From Tamarix chinensis (lineage: Eukaryota; Streptophyta; Magnoliopsida; Caryophyllales; Tamaricaceae), in contig CM060177.1 in the NCBI GenBank assembly GCA_030549775.1, positions 95,662,236-95,726,235 on the forward strand: a stretch of DNA of 64,000 nucleotides, read 5' to 3'. Below the pieces are notes generated by a model that saw only the letters and a program-made list of their open reading frames with translations, was not told the DNA's origin and ran no database searches. Position numbers and translations under genes: made by a program. Positions 1-12,269 of this stretch are shown here, in pieces. Every line of letters starts with the position of its first letter. The first letter of the stretch is position 1.

Positions 1-9
1 TGGGGTGTG

Positions 10-307
10 TATAATACACAACATTAGTAGTAAATAGTGGGAGGCTTAAAATAATTTATAAGACTACCTATATCAACAATATATATATATATATATTCAA
101 AAACCCTAAGATTTAATAACTCTATAGTTAAGCATACTTCACTAGGAGTAATTTAAGAATGAGTGACCTACTGAGAAGTTTATCAAGATGCATATGAATT
201 GATAAAAAAATGATCAAATAGATGTGTGTTTATTTGTGGGGCCAATCTTTATTCCCAAAATCTCACCTAGTAACTATCCACAACTAGTATAGGGTTGGGT
301 TGTTACA
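10..307 (+). mobile_element. Cassandra-type TRIM LTR with 5S rRNA-like core
   Basis: The segment runs from TATAATAC (decayed TGTAATAC) to GGTTGTTACA. Positions 121-180 resemble the 3' two thirds of plant 5S rRNA, in the order AGTTAAGCATACTT, then GAGTGACC, then GAGAAGTT. This is the hallmark of Cassandra LTRs. The same order and flanking words recur at 37.2, 41.4-42.1 and 63.8 kb. The preceding TGGGGTGTG could be a polypurine tract, which would make this a 3' LTR whose partner lies off the window. No TGGTATCAGAGC-type primer site follows it, so a solo LTR is equally possible. Confidence 0.65.
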
Positions 308-329
308 ACAAACACAAATTACATTCTTT

Positions 330-1260
330 TTAATTGCTAGAGTGTATAAAATATCAACAAAGGGAGACTGAGATACCCTACCATATTTGCACACAAAGAA
401 AAATAATTCCCTCCCATATTATGACCTAGGGACACTTACAAATTCTCAATTGTAATAGAACACAAAGTAACACAACATTGATATACATAAAGTAGAAATA
501 GGGCTTTAGTTAGGGTGCTAAGATATCCCATAAATTTAATCACTAAATCGAATTGAGGGAAGCTAACCCTAAATAGTAAATAATTTTTAAACTTGAGGTT
601 TTTCACTTTATTTATTAATGTATTATAAGGAATCATAGCTAACACACAATAAGGCCCACATATAACACTTACAACCTTTACATTCACACTTAACCATTTT
701 CTTATTTTAGAATCCATTATTATCAAATCCATACTTCATAAACTAAATATTAAGGCCTAACACTACTCATGTTCCACAAAGGTTAAGCACTAGTCACATG
801 ATCCAAATCCCAATACCATCATCAATAGGATAAGTTCATGCTAATACCTATTTTATATTAAGATAATTATACTTTCTACTAAGGTTCGATAAAGCACATA
901 CAATATAACGTTATCATAATACTAAAACACCTTTAAAAACCCTAACCTTACTTATATGATAAAACAACCAAGGTTACCCTTTAAATCTCTAAGGTCGAGA
1001 GTCTAAGATACAACATAAATCATATTTCAACCATTTTTTTTATGCTTTACACTATAAAATCATAAACATGCTTTCTTGGGTAGTAATCATGACATAAAAA
1101 CATAACATCATCTCTAACATCATGTAATAATAATTCAATGATTATATAACAATAGTATGATATCAAAGAAGGCTAAAAGAGAACAAATTTTTGTAAGATA
1201 AAAATGGTTTCAACATATTACAAGCTTGACACTTTTTATAGTTTTGGTCATAAATTTTTA
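330..1260 (+). mobile_element. Fragment of the TGTAACACC long-LTR family (copy E)
   Basis: This stretch follows the central AT-rich part of copies A (22.65 kb) and C (43.88 kb). The clearest shared block is an 'aacttgaggt ttttcacttt' stretch followed by a ttattaatg and ataaggaatc block, matching the block at 24.05 kb in A and at 45.90 kb in C. A preceding 'aaatagggcttagttaggg'-like block also matches A near 23.95 kb. Ends are missing and the boundaries are estimates. No coding capacity is seen. Confidence 0.5.
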
Positions 1261-1274
1261 TAAGAGTTAATGTA

Positions 1275-2880
1275 ATGGGTTTAACTCGAGAATACACAAG
1301 AAGGAGGGTTGAATTGAGTATTGACACTTTTAATTTTTTGAAATACATAGATTCATATATCAAACTTCTTATATAGAAAGAATAAACTCAATCTATGAAT
1401 TCATTGGAATTAGTGAAGTAACAATCTATTATATGCAGAAATCTCCTATTTTGTAACTATTTAAGATTGTGTTCCATGTAGTGTTCTCCAATTTGTTCCT
1501 TGTGAAGATAATGCAACTGAGAAATTAGCACATGATATTATGTGATTCCTCTACTTTAGAGATACTCCTCTCTTAAGTAGCATACATCCATGATCCTAAA
1601 CCTTTCCCTTTTATTTCTCACAATAATTTAAATAGAACTAGCACAATGTGTTTGAACTCTCTAATTTTCATAACCCTACTTTGGATTGTTAACACATAGC
1701 TAACTCTAGGTACCAACCCCACCTTAATTCTTAAGTGCAATACACAAGCTTAAACTCTTAAAATTACAAGGATAATCTCTACTATATGATAAGCAAGATT
1801 ATAAATTAATACAGAATTCAACAATAAGCAACTAAAGAATACCCTCAACAATTACAACACAACACTCTCAAAATCTATTTTTGGTTTAAAATAGGTTCAT
1901 CTTGAATGATTTATTTTGAAAAAGATATTTCTCCCTTTTATTTTTCTCTTCAATATATATCATTTGTTCTTTATTTATTTGCCCCTAAAAACCTCTTCTC
2001 AAATTACATGGGTATGATTATTAAATAGAAAAATCTATGAATCAAATTTACCTCATAAAACTTGAGAATGGTGCTAGATTTTGTCAGGTTAAAATTGCAT
2101 GGTAGGTTTAGATGATTACATCTTAGATTGAGTGAGATAAACACAAATTTACTCAGTAAAAACCCTAATAAATTGTGTTATAAAATAGTGAAATAGTAAG
2201 AGATAGATAGATAGTACTTAGCTTAGTAAAATTAGTAAAACAAAGTCATCTCAAATTCTATTTTTTAGTAAATGAAAGCCACTTTATTCTCTCTCTTGAT
2301 TTTTTTTTTACCAAAACAATGTAACATGAAAACTTAACTAATTGTGTAAATTCAAGATAGAATTAACACTCATGATTTTATTAAAAAATATTTTATGTAA
2401 ATCAATTTTCTAATTGTTAAACAACTTTCCTAATTAATCAAACTCTACCTACCACTCTAGGAAACTCACCACGAAACTCATGCTAATTTTCCTTCTAAAT
2501 ACCATTTCAACAACTCTATTAGAAAAAACATTTTGGCTTATGCTGCATAAGTTACTTAAAAAAGAAACTTGATGTCTTAAATAAAGACACTTGGCCTAGA
2601 TATTCCTTCAAGCTTCGTGATATTTATGTATGAGTAGTTCCATCTTCTATTCCATATATCATTCAACCTGAATTTTTCCTTTCAACAAATTCAAACTTGT
2701 AACACATCAACACATAGAACAAAGGTTAAAAACGTCTTTTTTTATTTATTTTTAAAAACAACTCAAAAAATTTTCATTTTTGATGATGACAAACAATGAT
2801 CGGATAAATTAATCTTCTAGAGCATATTTAAGTCTATGACACAAGAAGCATTTAGCCTCTACTATTAAATTACTTAAATC
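1275..2880. other. Unclassified AT-rich sequence, probably retroelement-derived
   Basis: No gene is recognisable. Near 1290 there is an ACACAAGAAGGAGGGTTGAA word and near 2780 a TTTTTGATGATGACAAACA word. Both remind me of motifs in plant copia LTR regions, but no LTR pair, primer site or protein motif could be tied to them. Confidence 0.25.
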
Positions 2881-2993
2881 AAATGGGGAGATTCATGTTT
2901 CAACCATTGCACTAATAACTAAATGGGAGGCTTCAAGCTTCAACCATCAAACTGCATATTGGATAGGAAGCTTTAGGCTTCAACCATCAAATG
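2881..2993. repeat. Short tandem array, 40-bp unit, about 2.8 copies
   Basis: Units start at 2881, 2921 and 2961 and share the words gggaggctt and gcttcaaccatcaaa. Divergence between units is moderate. No function is evident. Confidence 0.7.
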
Positions 2994-3094
2994 TCTCTAC
3001 CCATATAAACTATAACATAATGGAGAGACTATTGTAAATATTCCAACCACTATGGTAGTGGAGGAGACTTGTGAGGATGCCAGTCTGCAAGTGT

Positions 3095-4290
3095 GCAGAT
3101 TCGTTATAGCACTTCAAGGTCATATCCCACAAGGACTTTACAATTGAATACCAAACTTCATCATTTTAGCTATCTAGATCATTATAGAGTGAAAATATGT
3201 AGGTAGATAATGAAAATAAATATAATGACTAACTAAATACAAATTATAAAATGATAAATATAAAGCCTATGATTGAACTTCAATCTTTGAATCGATGTTC
3301 GACAATGAAATAATGTTATGTTGTAATTTAGTTCAATGGTGGTGAACAATCTGTCTAAATATATCCATTAGCCTCTTTTAAGGTCTAAGAATGTATTTAA
3401 TCTAATTTTCTAACTAGTTTCGTGACTAACTAATTAAATTAAATCCATTAAGAGCTATCGATTTTATAGTCCTTCTGAACCAAACATCTACTTTTGTGAT
3501 CATTTGAATTCTCATCCATATGTTAATTTCTGATAATGGTTTCAACCTTTCAATTGTAAATAATATCTAAATAGGTAGGTTGTATCAAATCTGACTTAAA
3601 ATGATCAACCCTACATATGCAACAACACATACAAACTAAACATACATCATATACTTTAATTCATCATATTAACACCAAAATGGACCTAATTCAATCCTAG
3701 AAAAAAAATTACTCACTTATGATTGTAAGGAAACATAAGAAATGTAAATTACATAAAAAATATAATGATGATATAAAAATTTATAAAGAAGAGAATATAT
3801 TGAATTAACCGTAAATTGAAGAATAACATAGTTGATTGTAGAGTTGATCGTAGATGAAACTTACACTTAAATTGAGAAATTCAACTAAGGAATTCAAGAC
3901 ATGTTACATGAGGTTTTTGCTTAGAAAAAGAGAGAAATAAAGTCCTTTAAAATCCCCTAAAAATGTCCCCCAAAGTCTACCAAAAATTCCCCTAAAAACT
4001 ACCCATAACTAATGTTATATCATGCATCAACAATCGTGGGTAACTACTACTACACGAACATGCAAGGTCTGCATAGGCTAGTAGTGCAACATTTTTGGCC
4101 TCAACTTACTGTGCACGTTGAGACTCAACTCCTGCATAGCTATGAGGTAGGCTGTGCCAAGGTCATGCAGTAGGTCTGGTCTTCAAATTAGGCTACATCA
4201 GGGTTGCATAGCTATACAACTGGTTGTGTTAAGGTTGTGCAACACCATTTTCTTGTCTCTTTTGAATTTTTTAACCTTTTTTAAGGTCTT
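3095..4290 (-). mobile_element. Decayed Ty3/gypsy (Tat/Athila-like) LTR, inverted
   Basis: The reverse complement follows the LTR at 60.64-62.13 kb. The strongest shared block is around 3360-3395, whose complement reads 'cttagaccttaaaagaggct', exactly as near 61.83 kb. A block near 3120-3140 matches the 'gggatacgaccttgaa' block near 62.09 kb. Positions 4030-4240 hold repeated 'gtgcaac/tgcatag' words typical of these LTRs. Both ends are approximate, and no primer site could be read with confidence beside it. Confidence 0.55.
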
Positions 4291-6829
4291 TGACTTCCTT
4301 TATTCCTCCATAAATACACAAGTTTGATTTATCTTCCTTTGATGCCTCTCATACTTGGTTTTCTACTTCGAAAACATATTTGAATTATTAGAATTCTTAT
4401 TCTTTTAATACTGAATTGAATGGATCTAAGAGTGACAATCCCTACTATAACTCTTATATATGTGATGGAAAATATAGTTAGAATAATCACACTAATATTA
4501 GTATTACCGATTATCTTCATTCTCATATGCATATTCATAGTTCGGTTTTCAATGGTAGTGACAATTATACTTACATTTGCGGTGAAAGCAGGATGTCCAG
4601 TATAAGACCTAGCATAAATAGTAGTGATGTATGTAACTATAAGAAGAGTTTATCATTTGGACCTTTCAATTCATAACTGTGAATCTCGAACCTAGTAATG
4701 GGGATATTCCCAAAACTCTAAAAGAAATAAGGGAGTAAATTAGACAAAAAAAAGAAGCAACTTGGATAAAAAGAAATGAAGTGACATAGAAAAATCATTT
4801 TTGTCCTCAGACCAATCAATCAAATATTGATTAATACGTAATCAATCAAACACTACCCTTATATTTGTGCATTCTTGTGAAAATCCCTAAAAACAAATAC
4901 CAAGAGAGTAGTAGCGCGAAGTATAGACTGAAACCATGATAAAATTTATATTTCAGACCATGTAAAGTCTTAAAATGAAGGAAAAGCAAAGTGAAAATAT
5001 AGAAAATATTCAATTTATCAACTTGACTATGGTAGATTTTAACCACTACTAATTGCAAAGTAGGTGCATAGTTTCATGAATACGTGGCTAACAAATTATA
5101 CACAAAGCTGTCATTACTACTTATTGATTAAAACATATATTTTAAACATTGCAAAAATTTTAATTACAAAAACTAAATTGTAAGAATTATAATTTCATAA
5201 ATAGAAAGTGGAAAAATAAATTTAGTGTAAGGGTCTATAAACTAACAAATAGTTCAATATTATGGATTAAAAAGAACTTGAGGTACTGAATACCATCCAA
5301 TATTTTTTTATCATTATTACATAAGTCTTAAAAAACTTTCAAATATTTGATCTCCTTCATCAAATTAAACATAAGGTATTCATAACCTTTTAATCATTTA
5401 ATCTTCAGTATTGAATTGTGCATAAGGTCTTCAGAACCATTTAATCATTAGGTGAAGCTTTCGAATTCCTCCTAAATTGAATCATATCCTTTTGTACCTT
5501 ATGTACATACTTGTAAATAATATGATTATCTAAGAGCTTCTTGCTTCTACAAGCACTTTTACAATTACCCATCCATACTGTAAGTATGTAGTAAAAATGT
5601 ATCCACTTTTGTGGACCTCCATTAACTCGATTAATGGAGTTTAGCACTATATTCTCCAATCAACTTTAAGTGTTGAGATATGTATGTGGTGATGAGAAAT
5701 GATACTGTTAATCTATCACTTCCATGCATAAGGTGATAGGAGATGAGACGGTTATTCCATCACATTAAAATTTAAGTAATTTTCTTAACATTGCCACTTT
5801 AGATGGTTCTCCATTATATTCAAGTGATAAATATCTATTTATAATGGTGGCTTATGTGGTCACTAATCTATTATTAGTTGCAAATGTTTAGGTATATACA
5901 TCACCAAATTCTACCTCTTATTATCTTACACTAGTATAAAGATAATTCATAAATATTTCATTTACTCGTGGAATCTATTCTCAAATTATATTCATATGGA
6001 TATGTTAACTAAATATGGAAAGTTTTCTATCCTTTTAAAGTATTATAACTCTTATTTTAAGGGTTTAACTCTTTGGACCCATATCATAAGCTTCTATTAT
6101 ATTTGTACCATTCTTGTCATTAACTTATATGGGCCACAAATCCATCACTTTTAATCTTCAATTTAATCATATTAGATACAATTTGAGTTTATTGAACGGG
6201 AAAATTTTAGCCATCTACTGTCATTTATATCTACCCTCCATCTCATAATTAGAATAGAGATCATCATACATACAATCAAATTAAATTACATACTACCAAT
6301 ATATATAATTAAAATTGATAAAAATATCAATTAGCATAAGTATAAAGCAAAGGTGGAGATAAAAATAAGACTCTCTTGTTCTGAGTCAATTCTAGAACCA
6401 TAATATTATATCCTCCTTAAAATGCTTGATCAATTCAAATTAAGCTACTTAATTGTAAGATATGTCCCATATGCGACATTTCATATACCTACAAAAATTG
6501 AGATTTCTCACAATAAACAAAATGTGTAGAGTATTCCTATGTGACACATAATAATAATATTCATATACAATAGTAATTAATGAATAAAGAACACTCTATT
6601 TTATTAAGTACAAATTGAACTTGACATCAGCTACATGTTTATTTGCCAAGATCCCTAAAAAAAATAATGCATACACATATAATTTTTTCATCTAGAGCAT
6701 AATTATGTTGATAAATTAGAAATGAATCTAAACATAAAATGGAATTGATCTTTGAAAGGTTATGCTAAGGAGATGATAATCAACATATAAGGGGTAAAAG
6801 ATAAATTAGAGGCTAATTGTGCTGATAAC
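4291..6829. other. AT-rich stretch with no recognised feature
   Basis: Both strands were read. Open frames are short (up to about 70 codons) and match no family I know. Some sentences of sequence look retroelement-derived, but I found no termini or partner copies. Confidence 0.4.
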
Positions 6830-7160
6830 ATGTTGTAATATTAATACACTCGAAGAAAGATAATATAACAAAATAGGAGGAAGAGAAAATGTGAGTGCTA
6901 ATTCTCATTTATATGTGAGTTCTCTCTAACATTTGCAATTCACAATATTCCACATATATAATACCCATACTCATTACATCCATTTTGATAAGGAGTTGAA
7001 TAATATGAAAGGAGGTGGAAGCTAGGTAGAGTTGGGGTGAAATCATAATAGAAAAGTTGTTACAACTTATGGTAATAATATGAGTATTAAACCTAGGGTT
7101 TAATAAAATACACATTCATAAATTGTATATCCACAATATGTAAATAGGATATTTACAATA
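6830..7160 (+). repeat. Dispersed repeat H, copy 1
   Basis: It matches 57540-57880 in the same orientation. Shared blocks include 'gataatatgaaa-gaggtgga', 'gagtattaaac' and 'gtaaataggatatttacaata'. The preceding 'gctgataacatgttgtaat' word recalls junctions of plant copia elements. Class unproven. Confidence 0.55.
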
Positions 7161-7232
7161 ATATGTTACATTACATGGTTTATTATATATTTATATAGGA
7201 TTCTTAATAAAAATTTATTCCATATAATAACT

Positions 7233-8817
7233 TTGTATGCCTTTTTGTTCAAGTTATAGCTTCTTAGCCAAGTTTTGCATATTTTATTATTTTGACGTCA
7301 AATGGAGAAAAAACCCAATCAAAAAGAGGCTTTTGGATGAAAGTGGAATAAATAAGTCAATTTGGGTGATAAGTACATATATGGGACTAACCATTCAAAA
7401 TGGATCTAAAATGAGAAGCTTAGGAGAGAAAAATAAGAAATAATGGGTTGAAAATACATATTTGCTAATAATAAGATTATATGACCAAGAAGAATCAAAA
7501 TTTCGAGCATATTTTATTCATAATTTGTGAATATGTAAATGATAAAAGTTTCAGGTCTCTTCATTGTATTTATAACAATGGGTTGAGAATACATGGTTTT
7601 CTAATAATAAGAATGTTTTGATTAGGAAGAATAAAAATTTTGAGCATGGTTTATTCATAATTTGGGAAAATGTAAATAATGAAAGTTGTAGGTTTCTTCA
7701 TCATCTTTCTAACACACTTTGAATCATTTCATTCTAATCTTGGATAAAAAAAAGTCATGGAGAAAAATGCCAAAAGTTGTTAGAGTTATTGAGAAACACT
7801 AAAATAGAGCTGAACATGCCCATTATGTGTTTTTCAACACACCTAGGTTGTGTTGACCCCTGAATCTTCTCAGCATGTAAAATATTTAATTTAAATATTT
7901 CTAGCTTGATGTCTAATCTTATGATCAACCTATTACACAATTTAAGACCAAAATTAAACCCTCTCTACCACTAAAAATACATTATAAACTCAATAGCCCC
8001 AAGACACATACACACAATTACCCTCCATCTCTCATCAAAACTTTAAGATTTTGATTCAAAATTGTTAATTTATTCAATGTATAAGTTTTCTATTTAAATT
8101 GAGTGTGTTTTCTTCAATTCATAGTATGTTCAAGTTTTCTTTTTATAAAGAATATGGTTATTTATATTGTTTAATTAATTGTTTGCTTGATTTATGAATT
8201 ACCTTATGTATTTTATGCTATTGTTCTATTAATAGATCGGTCATCTTAAATTAGAATTTAACAAGTCGAGTTAAAAGCAAGATTTAATTCTCCTATTTAT
8301 ATTCAATAATATATATAGAAATTAAATAAGTTATGAAAGTAATTGTAATATTTCTACCCAAAAAAATAGGGAAAGATAATTAATTAATTAATTGAATGTT
8401 AAACATACTCCTTTATTTAAATCATTCGTTCAAAGATAGTGGGACTAATAATTAATAATAAAACTACATAACTAGAGAAAATATTTTAGTTATATATGTT
8501 AGTTGACACATTGTTGGTAGTTGAAAAAAAAAAAATCAAATAATTGCTTTATTAAAATTAATAATCAGATAAAAGTATATATGGACTCGTTGGTAGTCTT
8601 AATTAGTTAAATTAATCTTTGTTAGATTTTATTTATTTTTAGATTAGAGATTTGTATATCAATTTCTTAGTTTAGATAAATAATTATTTCTTTATTTAAC
8701 TTCTATTGCCTAGGCCTAATTAGAGTGATTAGAGTATTTGAGTTATTATTTAGTCTCTATGTGAATGATAATTGAATACTTTTAGTGCCATGTATTAGAC
8801 ATATTTGGGCAATATCA
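7233..8817 (+). mobile_element. Ty3/gypsy (Tat/Athila-like) LTR
   Basis: The right part (about 8060-8817) is homologous to 14620-15444, which is followed by a gypsy primer-binding site. Both end in CAATATCA. The left part has features of these LTRs: a 'gaaagttgtaggtttcttcatc' type block and a 'ttgtgttgacccctgaatct' block. Here the end is followed by 'tatacaccc', not by a primer site, so it is either a solo or a 3' LTR. The start is a guess at the first TGTATGCC. Confidence 0.5.
7442..7711 (+). repeat. 135-bp tandem duplication inside the gypsy LTR
   Basis: Two copies begin with 'aatgggttga' at 7442 and 7577. They share 'gagcat', 'tttattcataatttg' and 'gtaaat-atgaaagtt' in order. The unit is diverged, so the duplication is old. 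Confidence 0.75.
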
Positions 8818-8942
8818 TATACACCCAAATTTCAAACCCAAACTAAAAGCTAAATTTATGTAAAAACATATATATTGGTGGACTAATTAATATTTTTATT
8901 GATAATTAAGTAATTCCACCCTAAAACAATGCTAAAGAAAAA

Positions 8943-9045
8943 AAAGTATGGCACAAAATGTACAATAAAATTATTATTTTTATTATGATCATTATTATTA
9001 TTGGTGTTCTTATAATAAATTTATTGTACTTTAGTGCCATACTTT
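8943..9045. mobile_element. Foldback element or MITE, about 103 bp
   Basis: The left arm (8943-8969) AAAGTATGGCAC...TACAATAAA and the right arm (9020-9045) TTTATTGTAC...GTGCCATACTTT are near-perfect inverted repeats of about 26 bp, with an ATT-rich loop. Poly-A and AT-rich flanks hide any target duplication, so the superfamily is unknown. Confidence 0.6.
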
Positions 9046-9240
9046 TATTTTAAAAATTATTATTTTCGTTTATTAATTAATTAATTATCCATATGAATAT
9101 ATAAATTATTAAATTAATGTACATACTTTTATATAAATTTAGATATTATTTTGGGCTTCAAATTGGAATGCATGACATTCTTGTGTCGGAAGGAGCACTT
9201 CTATTTTTACTGATGTGAAAGTCAAGCATACACTTGGATT

Positions 9241-10950
9241 TAGAGTTGGCAAAAGTTGACCCAATCAGAAAAATCTGACAAATACTAACTCAATCTGTCC
9301 GAAATCCAATCCAATTTTATCCGAATAATTAAAAGCCAAAAACCTATCTGACTTGATCCAATACATATCCGATATCCGATATAATCTAAGAAATCATAAG
9401 CTTGAAATAAACCCAACTTGACCTGTTACTCACCCGAAACCCGATGTAATCCGAAAAACTATAAATCCGAAATGGCCCGACCCGATCCATTATTTATCCA
9501 AAATTCGATATTATCTGAAAAATTATAAACCTCTAAATATTCAACCCGGTACTATCCGAAAATTAACATTAACCCATAACTCAAAATTTCTAAAACTTCA
9601 TAAAACATGAAATATTATAGATGTGCAACTAATCCATACTAGTACTTACATCAAAATCTAGAAACAATATACTTTCTTAAAATTTATATCACTTATGTAT
9701 ATACAAATACAATATCCATTGATACCAATATTAAAGTATAGAAATAAAAGTTGAGAAAAAAGAAAAAACTCTACTATGCCATCTAAATACTAATTCACTT
9801 CCATGATTCCATCTAGTACCATAAGATAATAATAGTGTAGCCTTTAATACTATATGTTAGTATCTATACGACCATACCTTGCAATATAACACCTACAACA
9901 TCATAAGAAAGTAAGAAAAATCTAGAGTGAGAATGTTAGTTATTCATTATAAAAATTGAAGATTAATATTTTTTATTACATCAACAATGTTAAATAGTAA
10001 AAAGTCAATATTAGTTGATATTTTGTCAATAATAGTCATTATTACTTACTTTATCTAAATTTTTATTTTATTTAGCTTGATATGATCTCATAAATAAATA
10101 AATAAATATAAACTAATGTATTGCTATTATTATTTTTGCCATAATTGATATTTATTAATTACTATTATTATTGCTATTATTATTATACTATTATTATTAT
10201 TATATTTATTAAAATTATGTTGATATGATGTGAACAAACTCTTATAAAAATAATATAAGAAGTACAATCCTAGAAGCCTTCATTTGTTATCAATTATCAA
10301 TTTATTTTAAGTTAGTATTATGTAAGGAGCATATATACAAGATATAAATATAATATAAACTTAAAATAATACTCAAACTCAATATGACCAAATTAATAAT
10401 AGAGTGGAACAATAAGCTATACCTTAACATAAAAAGAAAAGTAATATGATTTGATAACTTTTAAATTTGAAACGTCAAATACATCTCCAAAGATGAAATA
10501 ATTACAAAAAATTCTAAGGCATCAAAACAATTAATATAATAATTCACTTTTAATTGAATAAGATAAATTAAAACAAATGATCTCAGAATAATTAGCTATT
10601 AATAACATCTTGAAATAAAAAAAGAAAGAAAATGACACAAGCATGACTCAAATATGAAATGACCTAAATCCAATCCAAATTCAACCTGAAAATATAATAA
10701 TTCAAACTTATCCGAGCCCGAGCCAAAATTAGAACAACCCAAATTTATCCGAATTTGAGTCCATCCAATCTTAACCAAACCCGATCTGAAAGGTTAGAAT
10801 AACGCGAGATTATCCGATACTGAGTTGATCCGAATCCAACCGACCCAACCCGACCCGATAAAATAATCAAAGATTATCCGAAATCAATATGACTTGATTA
10901 TCATATAAACTGATCCTATAGTGTTCCGACCCATCCGATTGCCTGTTCTA
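9241..10950. mobile_element. Non-autonomous hAT-like element
   Basis: It starts TAGAGTTGGCAA and ends ATTGCCTGTTCTA, imperfect inverted termini of the TAGGGGTGGCAA / TTGCCACCCCTA type seen in plant hAT elements. Subterminal zones (9250-9560 and 10660-10940) are crowded with CCGA/CCCGA words. Flanks 'cttggatt' (9233-9240) and 'cttagata' (10951-10958) agree at 6 of 8 positions and could be a decayed 8-bp target duplication. No transposase is seen; the interior is AT-rich. Confidence 0.55.
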
Positions 10951-11377
10951 CTTAGATATACCAAATACATATTCATATATGCATAGAGTGTCGAATATAC
11001 TCTAATATAATCCACCTCTAACTCCGGTACTATTATTTTATTCCTCGTTAATTTCTCTCATAAAGGGAGTATGTGCTTGGCATAGTCATACACAATAAAG
11101 GACATACGATTTTATTATATTTTATATAAAACCATACCTAATATGTGAATTATAAATATTTGTTTATAAAAATAATTGCCAGACAAAAAGAAAAATATTA
11201 TATAAATTTACTTATGATCTATTATATGAAAATTTGCATTATTATTGTTAGATAATCCACATATTTATATAGTAGATTTTTGCTATAAAATTGTATATAT
11301 GTATATTCTCGTTATAAAAAGCATGTATTCATTTTAGGCTGTGTATTTTTATTTTAACTTGTATAATTATTTTTTAA

Positions 11378-11380
<3 letters not shown>

Positions 11381-11428
<48 letters not shown>
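11381..11428. repeat. (AT)n microsatellite
   Basis: An uninterrupted AT dinucleotide run of 48 bp, bounded by ACTT on the left and AAGT on the right so that the whole is palindromic. The surrounding 10951-11580 is AT-rich with no gene. Confidence 0.95.
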
Positions 11429-11431
<3 letters not shown>

Positions 11432-11589
11432 TTGTGTATTTATATTTTGTTAGATGTATATTTCTATTCTATAAATCGTGTATTTATATATATTATGTAA
11501 GATGTGCGTGTCTATATATATATAATGTAAAATACATATTATGAATATAGTAGTAATAAATAGTACATAAAATAAAATAATGTATAAAA

Positions 11590-11880
11590 TAAAATAACAT
11601 TATATACACTTAACTCTTACACCAAAAGGCGAAATCTCTTGCCCTCAGGGTGCCCAACCTGCCTGACGGTCTTAGTTGGAGGAAGGTAAATTACGGTCTT
11701 AGTTGGAGGAAGGTAAATTACGATGACCTAAGTTAATAATATAGCGGTCCAGTATCTATAGTGTCCACAAGGATCCACCCACATTGAAAGGTTGAAACTC
11801 TCACACTGCGACTGTCATGAAATTCGAACCTAAAACATCTTATACCAATTAACCATGCCTCACCCGTTAGGCTACGTCCG
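11590..11880 (-). mobile_element. tRNA-derived SINE (probable)
   Basis: On the minus strand the head holds a pol III A-box-like word, TAGCCTAACGGG (complement of 11862-11873), followed about 35 nt later by a B-box-like GGTTCGAATTTC (complement of 11819-11830). The body runs leftwards with non-coding, moderately GC sequence unlike the AT-rich flanks. Inside it a 27-bp segment is perfectly tandemly duplicated (11667-11693 and 11694-11720). The 3' tail boundary is uncertain. It could also be a decayed tRNA pseudogene with unrelated sequence attached. Confidence 0.55.
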
Positions 11881-11889
11881 TACGGTTGT

Positions 11890-12269
11890 AGTATACAACT
11901 AACTCGATGTGTGTGGTTGTAGTATACAACTTGTTCATAAAAGGTTGCTGGTGAATTTTAATAACCTTATCGCCGTAACTTTGCTTCTAGATTTATGTCT
12001 TCACTGACTATTAAATATAAGCGCGTGCAATGTGCATACATATCCAGATTCCTGGTCCCTTTAAATTGGACCCAAGTGCAATGATTCTTCCACCCTTGAT
12101 CGGAACATGAACCTTACGCTCTAAGCTAATAATTTTAAGCTCAACCCATTTTGCACATGACAATATAAGCTAGTCCGTACCTCATGTTCATTTGAGGACT
12201 GCGTATATTTCAAAAGTATGGGCGATTTGACATGCTAGAAACTGTCTCGTTACATGGAATTGTATCACG
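11890..12269. other. No recognised gene; short direct repeat
   Basis: The word GGTTGTAGTATACAACT occurs twice (about 11884 and 11915). Each copy contains the palindrome GTAGTATAC/GTATAC. Nothing else is identified. Confidence 0.4.

Noticed and set aside
11830..11862. Intact tRNA gene at the A/B box pair.
   Set aside because: No cloverleaf can be drawn: acceptor and anticodon arms do not pair, and the body continues as non-tRNA sequence, which fits a SINE.
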